From Caldilineaceae bacterium (GTDB lineage Bacteria; Chloroflexota; Anaerolineae; Caldilineales; Caldilineaceae): a stretch of 7,429 bases of DNA. Under the pieces are notes generated by a model. That model was not told where the DNA came from and did no database searches. It saw only the letters and a program-made list of their open reading frames with translations. The translations under genes were made by a program, and so were the position numbers. This document shows, in pieces, positions 1 to 5,783 of this stretch (the first letter of the stretch is position 1; every line of letters starts with the position of its first letter). The stretch lies in the NCBI GenBank assembly GCA_012032975.1, contig JAAUPU010000127.1, positions 1 through 7,429 on the forward strand, read 5' to 3'.

Positions 1-1
1 T

Positions 2-475
2 GTGACCAACAGTTGGCCGGGCAGTGCGGCGCAAGCTGGCGTCCAAGCGCCAACAAGCGCTTGCGCCACCGTCACAGCGCTTGCCGCGCCCGTCGGCCAG
101 GAAGCCATCGCCTCTGTGCAGATCGGCGACACAGCGGGTCTGTCGATCCTCGCCTACCAGACCGACATCAGCTACGATGCGAGTGATTGGGAGTTTGTTG
201 GATTGGAACGGGTCGGCACGCTCAGCAGCGGGTGGGCGGAGGTCTACAACGCGGGGCAGCCCGGTTTGTTGCGAGTCGGGGTCTATGGTGGGGAAGTGCT
301 TGGCGGGGACGGTGTGCTGCTCAATCTTCGCTTCAAGGCGCTGACGGCCCAAGCGACTTCGCAACTTCCATCGATCCTGTGGTTTCGGGTTAACGAGGAT
401 CTGCCCCAAACGAATGCGTGTTCAGGCGTAGATACGAACACGGGCAAGATCTATCTTCCCTTGATTGTGCGCTGA
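2..475 (+). CDS. Secreted cohesin-like domain protein, C-terminal part (5' end outside window)
   Basis: The frame is open from the left edge, so the protein very probably starts upstream; the GTG at position 2 is only the first possible codon and has no visible ribosome binding site. About 157 residues are visible. Residues 22-135 read as a cohesin-like beta-sandwich: an opening strand ending in VQIGDTAGL, then YQTDISYD, the segment GTLSSGW, PGLLRVGVYGG, GVLLNLRFKA, and a late FRVNEDLP strand. Cohesin domains of this style are common in extracellular proteins and bind dockerins in cellulosomes, but many, especially in Chloroflexota, have no known partner, and no dockerin is visible here. Cys21 and Cys140 flank the domain and could form a disulfide. 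The protein ends in IYLPLIVR, a tail type I recall from many exported Chloroflexota proteins. The family call is by pattern; the function is unknown. Confidence 0.72.
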   Translation: MTNSWPGSAAQAGVQAPTSACATVTALAAPVGQEAIASVQIGDTAGLSILAYQTDISYDASDWEFVGLERVGTLSSGWAEVYNAGQPGLLRVGVYGGEVLGGDGVLLNLRFKALTAQATSQLPSILWFRVNEDLPQTNACSGVDTNTGKIYLPLIVR

Positions 476-585
476 TGCTCAGCCGAAATGCAACTGATGT
501 TGGTACAGGTTTGCAGTGGGGTAGATCGTCCTCTTGAAGATACGAATTGTAGCCGCAGAAGCCAATCGTACAGCCGAGATCTGCG
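476..585. other. Intergenic gap between convergent genes, no clear element
   Basis: This 110-base stretch separates the stop of the cohesin-like gene from the stop of lysA, which face each other. A weak imperfect inverted repeat exists (541-549 with 563-570, one bulged base), but it has no T-tract on either strand, so I do not call a terminator. No RNA gene or small reading frame with supporting signals was seen. Confidence 0.5.
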
Positions 586-1916
586 TCACTCTGACAACCC
601 ATAATCCCGCGCCACCAGATCTTCCACCGTCTCGCGGCGTTGGATCAGGCGCACTTGCCCCTCCTTCAACCAGAGCACCGCGGGCCGCCGCGCGCCGTTG
701 TAGTTGCTGCTCATGTTGAGATGATACGCACCGCTGGCCGGGATGGCGACGAGCTCGCCGGCGGCCATTTGGGGCATGGGCAGCTCCTCGATCAGCACAT
801 CGCCGCTTTCGCAATAGGGACCGGCCAGCCAGGCCGGGGTAGGCGCTTCTCGCAGCGGGTCGACTACGGGCAATGCGGAGTAGCGCGCGCCATAGAGCGC
901 CGGGCGAATGTTGTCCGACATGCCGCCATCCAGCAACAGCCAACGCCGCGTGGCCGATTGTTTGACCGCGCCGACCGTGTAGACTGCGACACCGGCGCGC
1001 GCCACCAGGCTGCGTCCCGGTTCCAGCTGCAAGCGGGGCAAAGGCAGCCCGCGTGCCAAACAGCCAGCCACCAACCTCTCGGCCACAAATTTCACATAGT
1101 CGGCAATCGGCGGATGGGGCAATTCATCCTCGTGATAGGCGACGCCCCAGCCGCCGCCCGGCGAGATGACCTGAGGCGTCCAGCCGTGCTGACTGCGTAG
1201 TCTGGCAACCGTGTCAAGCACGATGTCCAGCGCTGGACCAATCGGCGCGGGATCGTGAAAATGCGAGCCTTGGTGAAAGTGGATGCCGGTCAAGGAGATC
1301 TGATGCTGCTGGCAAAGGGCGACCGCCTCCAGCGCCTCGTCCAGACTGAGGCCAAATTTGCTGTCTTGCTGGCCGGTTTGACGGTAGCTGTGGGTTTCCA
1401 CGGCCACACCCGGTCGGATGCGCAGCCAGAGATCGGGAAAGCGTGTGGGTTGTTCGCGCGCCATTTCGGCCAACCGCGCCAACTCTGTGAGGTTATCGAC
1501 CACGATCACGCCGGCCTGGGCAACGGCTGCCTCCAGGTCGTCGGGGCTTTTGTTGACGCCATGCACCAGGACGCGATGGCTTGGCACGCCCGCGACCGCA
1601 GCAACGCCCAGTTCGCCTGCACCGGTGCAATCCAACCAGAGATCGTGACGCTGGCTCCATTGCGCGGCGGCCACACACAAGAACGCCTTGCCGGCATGGG
1701 TGATTGCGCCTTCGCCCGGGAATAGCGGGCCAGCGCCTCTTTGTAGGCGTGGACCGCGGCGTCCATGGTCGCCTGGTCATAGAGGTAGAGCGGTGTGTCG
1801 TGGCTCTTGGCCAAGTCGGCAATATCGCAGCCGGCAATCGTCAGCAGAGCCGACTCTTTCACCTCATGGATCGAGGTAGTGACAGGAAAAAGCTGTAGAC
1901 GGTTTTGGATTGTCAC
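586..1916 (-). CDS. lysA: Diaminopimelate decarboxylase (fold-type III PLP enzyme), with a one-base frameshift
   Basis: LysA decarboxylates meso-diaminopimelate to L-lysine, the last step of lysine synthesis, in the cytoplasm and normally as a dimer. The reconstructed protein is about 443 residues, a normal length. Visible motifs: the PLP-lysine region THAGKAF (Lys about 77), HQGS (about 215-218), PGGGWGV (about 253-259), EPGRS (about 299-303), DGGMSDNIRP (about 330-339), CESGD (about 369-373) and YHLNMSSNYN near 398. The first 66 residues (through ALARYS) lie in one frame and the rest, from GEGAITHAGK, in another. One base is missing around 1715-1722, in the TTCCCGGGC run on the coding strand. 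Without it the longest intact frame is 586-1680. I chose GTG at 1916 because GTGAGG (1922-1927) lies five bases upstream; an in-frame TTG at 1949 falls in a hairpin loop. The same-strand 41-residue gene lies upstream. Other members of the family (e.g. carboxynorspermidine decarboxylase) are less likely given CESGD and DGGMSDNIRP. Confidence 0.88.
1715..1722 (-). other. Frameshift site in lysA (one base missing)
   Basis: Upstream the frame reads EALARYS; downstream the conserved GEGAITHAGKAF is one frame over. Adding one base in the CCCGGG palindrome or the T before it restores a continuous YSPGEG- or YFPGEG-type junction. The short symmetric C/G run is a plausible place for a base-calling or assembly deletion. 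The PLP-binding lysine lies about ten residues after the break, so an uncorrected product would be inactive. Confidence 0.8.
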
Positions 1917-1921
1917 AGGCG

Positions 1922-1927
1922 CCTCAC
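1922..1927 (-). promoter_or_regulatory. Ribosome binding site of lysA
   Basis: GTGAGG on the minus strand, five bases before the GTG at 1916. It decides the start in favour of 1916 over the upstream TTG at 1949. It lies four bases after the 3' arm of the hairpin at 1932-1965, so folding of that hairpin could affect access to it. Confidence 0.6.
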
Positions 1928-1931
1928 GAAC

Positions 1932-1965
1932 GACAGGCCCGATCGCCAAGGCGATTGGGCCTGTC
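1932..1965. repeat. Strong inverted repeat (hairpin) in the lysA leader
   Basis: The arms are GACAGGCCCGATCGCC (1932-1947) and GGCGATTGGGCCTGTC (1950-1965), separated by only two bases. Fifteen of 16 positions pair; the odd one is a G-U wobble in a plus-strand transcript and an A-C mismatch in the minus-strand transcript. It lies between the 41-residue gene (stop at 1994) and lysA and abuts the lysA ribosome binding site. Neither strand has a T-tract after it, so it is not a classic intrinsic terminator. It could be an attenuator, an RNA processing or stability element, or a protein site. Confidence 0.7.
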
Positions 1966-1993
1966 CAATGTCTACTCGGTTTTGAGGATGAAT

Positions 1994-2119
1994 CTAGAAG
2001 CCGCTCGGCGTAATGGCAACGGCGATCAAGCCAAGCACCATGCTGACGATCAGCAGCAGGCTCAAGGCGTAGAAGATCTTTTCGTTGCGAGTATATCGTC
2101 TTTTGGTCTTGCGCGTCAT
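1994..2119 (-). CDS. Small single-pass membrane protein, 41 residues
   Basis: This short frame runs from ATG at 2119 to TAG at 1994-1996. The N-terminal part is very basic (MTRKTKRRYTRNEK, residues 1-14), followed by one hydrophobic helix at about residues 15-37 (begins IFYALSLLLIVSMV), and it ends TPSGF. The positive-inside rule predicts the N-terminus in the cytoplasm. GAGG lies nine bases before the ATG and an extended -10 (TGGTATACT, 2173-2181) lies upstream. Basic head, single helix and good start signals make this a credible real gene rather than chance; I recall similar short proteins with an RRYTRNEKIFY-like head in Chloroflexota but cannot verify this here. It lies 77 bases upstream of lysA in the same direction, so co-transcription is possible. 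The function is unknown. Confidence 0.68.
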   Translation of the reverse strand: MTRKTKRRYTRNEKIFYALSLLLIVSMVLGLIAVAITPSGF

Positions 2120-2172
2120 TTGGCGTGTCCTCGTCTTGCTACGGTACTGCTACAGTTGACTTTTCGCAAGCC

Positions 2173-2181
2173 AGTATACCA
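2173..2181 (-). promoter_or_regulatory. Candidate extended -10 promoter for the 41-residue gene (and perhaps lysA)
   Basis: The minus strand reads TGGTATACT, an extended -10 (TG-N-TATACT). No good -35 sits 17 bases upstream, which fits an extended -10 promoter. It would start transcription around 2166 and give a leader of roughly 47 bases before the ATG at 2119. Its core GTATAC is palindromic. This is a motif reading only. Confidence 0.38.
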
Positions 2182-2217
2182 CATTGTGCCGCAGGTGGAC
2201 GGATCGCGCATCCTCAT

Positions 2218-2247
2218 TTGGGTGCGCATCAAGCCAGATGATACACT
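2218..2247 (+). promoter_or_regulatory. Candidate promoter for the four-helix membrane gene, possibly leaderless
   Basis: TTGGGT (2218-2223) and TACACT (2242-2247, preceded by TG-A as in an extended -10) are 18 bases apart. A start seven to eight bases after the -10 would coincide with the ATG at 2255. No Shine-Dalgarno sequence precedes this ATG, which fits a leaderless mRNA. Inference from motifs only. Confidence 0.28.
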
Positions 2248-2254
2248 GCGCCAC

Positions 2255-2658
2255 ATGACCCGTGGACAAGTCTGGACCTGGTCCACTCTGGCGTTTTGTG
2301 CCGGCGGTGGCCTGCTATTTTACCTGTTGGGCTATGTCCCACCCCAGTTGGCGGACGGACAAACCAACACCTCGGCCGTGCTGCTCTTTGTGGTCGGTCT
2401 GTTTCTGCTGGCCACGGGCTTGGGCGGTCTGTTCGCCTTGCTGTTGCACAAACGCTGGCCCAAGCTGCCGGCGTACGCGGCCCACGGCGGCAGACACCCA
2501 TCCCCGGTGTCGCCATGCGCCAGGGGCTTCTGCTCGGCGTGGCGGCGGTTGCCGTGGTGATGCTGGCGCTGCTGGGGTTTCTCGATCTGGTCTTCGTGTT
2601 GGTCACGTTTGTCCTGCTCGGCTTGCTGGAGGTCTTTTTCCAGAGCAGGCAGGTGTGA
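2255..2658 (+). CDS. Four-helix membrane protein of unknown function, with a one-base frameshift
   Basis: The gene starts at ATG 2255 (MTRGQVWTWSTLAF). The first frame encodes two hydrophobic helices (about residues 9-27 and 41-64) followed by LLHKRWPKL and a short polar linker. Around 2470-2495 the coding sense moves to another frame, where RQTPIPGVAMRQG leads into two more helices (LLLGVAAVAVVMLALLG and LVFVLVTFVLLGLLEVFF) and a stop at 2656-2658. Restoring one missing base gives a protein of about 134 residues: two helical hairpins joined by a basic cytoplasmic linker. In the raw sequence the first frame runs on only to about 2560 with a non-hydrophobic tail. I do not recognise a named family. 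It diverges from the 41-residue gene and converges on vapC, whose stop is 20 bases away. Confidence 0.62.
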
Positions 2659-2678
2659 ATCGTGCTGGCTTCAGCAGG

Positions 2679-3092
2679 CTACAATGGCTCGATACGGTTG
2701 ACGTTTGGCAATCTGTCGAAGTCTTTGTCGTAGCTGTAAAGTTCGGCGATATTCTGTCGATGCATGTGGGCCGTCGTCAGCGCGTCTTCGAAATCGACTG
2801 GAAACGCCGCGTAGAGTTCCAATGCGTGCAGACAGGTTTCCCGTTGAGGCAAGCGCAGGCCTGGCAATGTCAGCAATGGGTAGAGGCGCGCGCGAATATC
2901 CTGTCGGGACAGATCGTAGAGACGTGGAGATGAGAGCACAAAGACTACTTCGGCGATCACCGACTCAGAAGTGACCAGATCTGCTTCGCCTGACCGCGCA
3001 CGCTGAAAGAGTGTCTGGCAAGCTTCGGCCTTTTCCGGATCATCACGTGTCAAGAATCGCAGAAAGATGTTGGTATCTACAAAGGCCGTCAT
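2679..3092 (-). CDS. vapC: VapC-type PIN-domain ribonuclease toxin
   Basis: VapC toxins are Mg2+-dependent RNases that cut tRNA or rRNA and are silenced by the VapB partner. The 137-residue product is typical in length and begins MTAFVDTNIFLRFL, with the first catalytic aspartate (Asp6) in the DTN motif. Further acidic positions expected of a PIN domain are visible: Glu43 in TSESVIAEV, Asp103 in FEDAL and Asp122/Asp124 in YSYDKDFDRL. No catalytic position is missing, so the toxin looks active. Its ATG overlaps the stop of the antitoxin gene by four bases (ATGA, 3089-3092), indicating translational coupling. It ends 20 bases from the convergent membrane gene. The RNA target cannot be read from the sequence. 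Confidence 0.9.
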   Translation of the reverse strand: MTAFVDTNIFLRFLTRDDPEKAEACQTLFQRARSGEADLVTSESVIAEVVFVLSSPRLYDLSRQDIRARLYPLLTLPGLRLPQRETCLHALELYAAFPVDFEDALTTAHMHRQNIAELYSYDKDFDRLPNVNRIEPL

Positions 3093-3367
3093 GGAGCAGA
3101 TGTGTCGTTTGCGACAGCGCGTTGAACTCGTTCTTCTCTGGCGATTGCACGCATTTCCCGAAAGTTTTCTGGCTGTTGCAATGGCGGCACAGAGCCGAAC
3201 GCCTCCTCAAGAGACATGGGCGCCGCCTCAATCTGCACCTGGTCACCAATCACACGAAAGATAACCTGGTCATTTGGTTCCAGGCGGAGGAGACGGCGAA
3301 TTTCGGCCGGGATCGTTACCTGTCCTTTGGTGGTCAATGTACGAATATGTTCCGTATAATCAGCCAT
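3089..3367 (-). CDS. vapB: VapB-type antitoxin, AbrB/MazE-like DNA-binding domain
   Basis: This 92-residue protein has the swapped-hairpin AbrB/SpoVT fold signature near the N-terminus: RTLTTKGQVTIPAEIRRLL (about residues 9-27), then LEPNDQVIFRVIGDQVQIE (about 28-46). The C-terminal half (about 50-92: SLEEAFGSVPPL, then NFREMRAIAREERV) is the usual flexible toxin-neutralising part that wraps around the PIN domain. Antitoxins of this class dimerise, bind their own promoter and repress it, most tightly as a complex with the toxin. Here a promoter (3410-3438) and an inverted repeat (3407-3432) lie just upstream. The start is ATG at 3367, with a weak purine-rich site before it. First gene of the two-gene operon. 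Confidence 0.9.
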   Translation of the reverse strand: MADYTEHIRTLTTKGQVTIPAEIRRLLRLEPNDQVIFRVIGDQVQIEAAPMSLEEAFGSVPPLQQPENFREMRAIAREERVQRAVANDTSAP

Positions 3368-3406
3368 CTCTTACCTATCCCTTTGTACGTGCAAGAAGAG
3401 CATGAG

Positions 3407-3432
3407 GTAATAATATCCCATCGTGGTATTAC
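3407..3432. promoter_or_regulatory. Likely VapB/VapBC operator (inverted repeat over the promoter)
   Basis: GTAATA (3407-3412) and TATTAC (3427-3432) form a perfect six-base inverted repeat with a 14-base centre. The repeat covers the -10 and the whole spacer of the vapBC promoter, where a repressor would block RNA polymerase. Autoregulation by the antitoxin is established for the family; assigning this repeat as the site is an inference. Confidence 0.42.
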
Positions 3433-3438
3433 ACACAA
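3410..3438 (-). promoter_or_regulatory. Promoter of vapBC
   Basis: On the minus strand TTGTGT (3433-3438) and TATTAT (3410-3415) are separated by exactly 17 bases, close to the sigma-70 consensus. Transcription would begin near 3403, about 36 bases before the vapB ATG. The segment is more AT-rich than its surroundings. Confidence 0.55.
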
Positions 3439-3476
3439 CTGCACTGAAGTTTTGCGAAATCGTCGGTTTCATGCCC

Positions 3477-3540
3477 GGTGACAATCACTGGCAGAAGAAC
3501 CTGTGCTGGAAAGAACGATGCCGCGCCAGTGACTCTCACC
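3477..3540. repeat. 16-base imperfect inverted repeat pair in the vapBC / GT-C intergenic gap
   Basis: The left arm GGTGACAATCACTGGC (3477-3492) and right arm GCCAGTGACTCTCACC (3525-3540) pair at 14 of 16 positions, including a perfect eight-base core (TCACTGGC / GCCAGTGA), around a 32-base centre. Each arm also contains its own small palindrome GTGA-N3-TCAC (3478-3488 and 3529-3539). It lies 21 bases beyond the reconstructed stop of the glycosyltransferase gene and about 40 bases upstream of the vapB -35. No T-tract follows, so it is not an obvious terminator. It may be a paired protein-binding site, an mRNA 3' structure or a small mobile-element remnant. Confidence 0.55.
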
Positions 3541-3561
3541 TTGAACAAACAGAAGATCCCA

Positions 3562-5781
3562 TCACTCCATCACCTGCAACGGCCCAATCAAAAGACGATC
3601 CGCCCCCTCCGCCCCTGACGGCGCTAGCAGGCTGAGCCGGTCAAAATCGGGCCGCGTGTACATCCCCAACTCCAGTTGATATTCACCGGGCGGCGCATCT
3701 TCCGCAATCGTAAACGATGACGATCCACCACGAATTCGCCCGCGTTCCAGTCCAGCGTGGACGGCTCTGGCGCGCCATCGTGACCGCCATAGGTCTGAAA
3801 CGCGCCATCCAGAAGATGGACGAAGGTGGTGTAATCGCCCCCAACAGGACCGCGCGCCTGCCAGTAGAGGGTCACTTCAACGCTGTCGCCGGGTCGAAGC
3901 TGGCGGCTGTCAATCGCATAGCCCGCCAGGGTCACATTGTCGGCGAATTCCACCTGCATCGCGTTGGGGATCGCGCCAGCCGGCGCGGTCAAGATCACGT
4001 TGCCAAAGGTCACCGCGCCATTCGCCGCTTCAAGCTCATCGCCCGCCGACTCGACGACCACGGGCAGACGGCTGCCGTCCCAATGTTCGTACAGGCCAAC
4101 CGACCAATGCCCCTGGTTAGGTGTGTACGCGGTAGCGGGAATGTCGACGAAATATTGCTCGGCCTGCACTTCGCCCGGCCGCCACTGGCTGGTTGGGCGC
4201 AGGCCGCCGCCGGGCATGGTGTCGGTCTGCGCAATGACCAGGCCCTTCTCGTCGACCAGATGCACGAAGACTGAAAGGTCGCGCTCACTGGGCGTCAGCG
4301 CTTGCCAGACGAGGCTGACCTGCACCGTCTCGCCGGGCGATAGTTGATCCGGGGTGGTCGCAATGCCGGTCAGGGCAAATTGGCCGCCAAAATTGACCTC
4401 CACGGGGGTGACGTCCGCCAGTTCTATATGGGTTGGTGAAGCTTCGTATGCGGGGCGAATCAGCCAGAAAGGCGTGAGCGCGCTTGCCGTCAGCAGGCAG
4501 ACCACAATCAAAGCGCCCAGCGTCGGGATACGCCATGCGCGTATCCCCAACGCCGCCAGCATGGCCAGCGTGGGCGCCGCCGGAAAGAAATAGCGCCCCT
4601 GCGCCGCCGGTGCGATGCGCATAAAGCGCAGCCAGGAGATGGCGAGAATTGCCAGCCAGATCATCAAGATGGCGCCCGCCCACCAGCGTCGATCGACGCG
4701 CCGATCCAGAAGTAGCCAGCGCGCGCCAGCCAGCAGCAGCCCAAAGCCAATCAGAAATTCCAGGGCGCGAAAGAAGCTGTAGACCAGCTCCGGGTAGGGC
4801 AGATTCAGCCAGCCAAAGAGTCCCCAGAAGGAACGCTCCAGGCTGCCCACTTCGCCGGCAATCATGCGCCAGTCGGCCGGAGCGACCCGCAGCAAGATGT
4901 TGGCCTGCCAGATATTCCAGGCCAACGGATCGCCGTACAGTTGCCAGTTGCGCAGATACCACCAGCCGCCAATCGCCAACACGGGAAGCCCCACCCACAC
5001 CGCGGCCTGGATCAACAAGCGCCACGACCGATGCCGCCATGCGATCTGCGCCAGCACCAACCCGGCCAGTGCCAGCAGGCCCAGCGCGCTCAACTTGCTC
5101 ACTGTTGCCAACCCCAGCAGAATGCCCAGCCACACGAGATCGCGCGGGCTGGGCGCTTCGTCGCGCCATGGCCACGGTCGTCAAACGCCAAAGTGTTCAA
5201 CGCGGCAGGGCATTGACCGCGTTGTCGTTGCTGACCGCCGCACTGATGAAGATGAACTGGGGCACAAAGGCAAAGATCGCCGCGCCTAGCAGCGCCAACT
5301 CCTCACCCAGAAACTGGCGCAGCGTGGCGTGGGTGGCCCAAATCGTCAGCGCACCGAGCAGGATCGAAAAGAAGCGACCGATATGGAGCGCCAAAGTGGA
5401 GCCGCGCCATGGCCAGGCCTCTGCGGTGGCGTGGTGGATCAGATAGTTGCGATTGGCGTTTGCATCCGGTCTGCCGATGGCGGCGTGGGGATTGGCGCGT
5501 GCGAAGATCGCGGGGAAATCCTGCTGGTCGATCCAGGCGGTGAGCGCGGCTACAGCCAGGTAGTATCCCGGCGCCTGCACCCCCTGTTGCCGGTAGAGTG
5601 CCTGGCTGTTGGGTTCAGAAACAGGCAGGCCCTGGCCGGTCGCGATGTGCTGGACAAAGGCGAAATGCCAGATCTCGTCGGGGGTTTCGAAGGGTGGGAT
5701 GATGATGCTGTAGAGGGTGGCCAGCAGCAGATAAAGCGCCAGAACCAGCGGCAGGCCGATCGATTGCAGTCGGGCAGCCAT
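3562..5781 (-). CDS. DUF2142/GT-C (GT39-like) membrane glycosyltransferase with two C-terminal beta-sandwich repeats; frameshifted
   Basis: The reconstructed protein is about 739 residues. Residue 1 (ATG 5781) begins a signal-anchor helix, followed by an outer loop with PPFETPDEIWHF, the acidic motif position of GT-C transferases. Many membrane helices follow, with VSNDNAVNAL, VSKLSALGLL, WWYLRNWQLYGDPLAW and QGRYFFPAAP, patterns of the DUF2142/GT39-like group. Such enzymes move a sugar from a polyprenyl-phosphate donor to an acceptor on the outer face of the membrane; the acceptor is unknown. After the last helix come two related extracytoplasmic domains, each with LSPGETVQVSLVWQA- or LRPGDSVEVTLYWQA-type strands and a FVHL strand. 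The frame breaks at about 5181-5205 and again at 3711-3713; restoring the second yields TIAEDAPPGEYQLELGMYTR and a stop at 3562. Raw intact pieces are 5197-5781 and 3624-5135. The start is two bases after the GT2 stop, so the two genes are coupled. Confidence 0.78.
3711..3713 (-). other. Frameshift near the 3' end of the glycosyltransferase gene (one base missing)
   Basis: The coding frame reads VVDRHRL and then loses sense (RLRKMRRPVNINW...). One frame over, the sequence continues as TIAEDAPPGEYQLELGMYTR and then PDFDRLSLLAPSGAEGADRL, completing the second beta-sandwich repeat and ending at 3562 in QVME. One missing base at the CGTTTACG stretch explains this. Left uncorrected, the protein ends at 3624 with an unrelated tail. 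Confidence 0.75.
5181..5206 (-). other. Cluster of indels in the glycosyltransferase gene
   Basis: After SNDNAVNAL the frame runs into PR-stop. Reading one added G after CTG and one fewer A after GTTG gives NALAALTLWRL, a natural membrane-helix continuation. A third change near 5181 (one extra base, or two missing) moves into the frame RPWPWRDEAPSPRDLVWLG, which is then open for about 500 codons. So two to three small changes occur within about 25 bases. Confidence 0.68.
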
Positions 5782-5783
5782 GG

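Noticed and set aside
640..1725. Plus-strand open frames inside lysA (640-1200 and 1255-1725)
   Set aside because: They lie antisense to a gene with clear LysA motifs and give low-complexity Arg/Gln/Ala-rich products typical of GC-rich shadow frames.
1917..1949. TTG at 1949 as the lysA start
   Set aside because: It lies in the loop of the 1932-1965 hairpin with no good ribosome site, while GTG at 1916 has GTGAGG five bases upstream.
1932..1965. Hairpin as an intrinsic terminator
   Set aside because: Neither strand has a T-tract after the stem, and the nearest gene start is only a few bases away.
2663..2676. TGCTG-GCTT-CAGCA hairpin between the convergent membrane gene and vapC as a terminator
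   Set aside because: Only five base pairs and no T-tract on either strand.
2262..2933. Plus-strand frame of 223 codons
   Set aside because: It overlaps the hydrophobic-helix frames of the membrane gene and runs antisense through vapC; the product is Arg/Cys-rich without motifs.
3011..3481. Plus-strand frame of 156 codons
   Set aside because: Antisense to vapB and the start of vapC, both of which have clear family motifs.
4285..5184. Minus-strand frame of 299 codons
   Set aside because: Its first few residues continue the glycosyltransferase frame before the last indel, but the rest is a shadow of the frame with membrane helices and DUF2142-type motifs.
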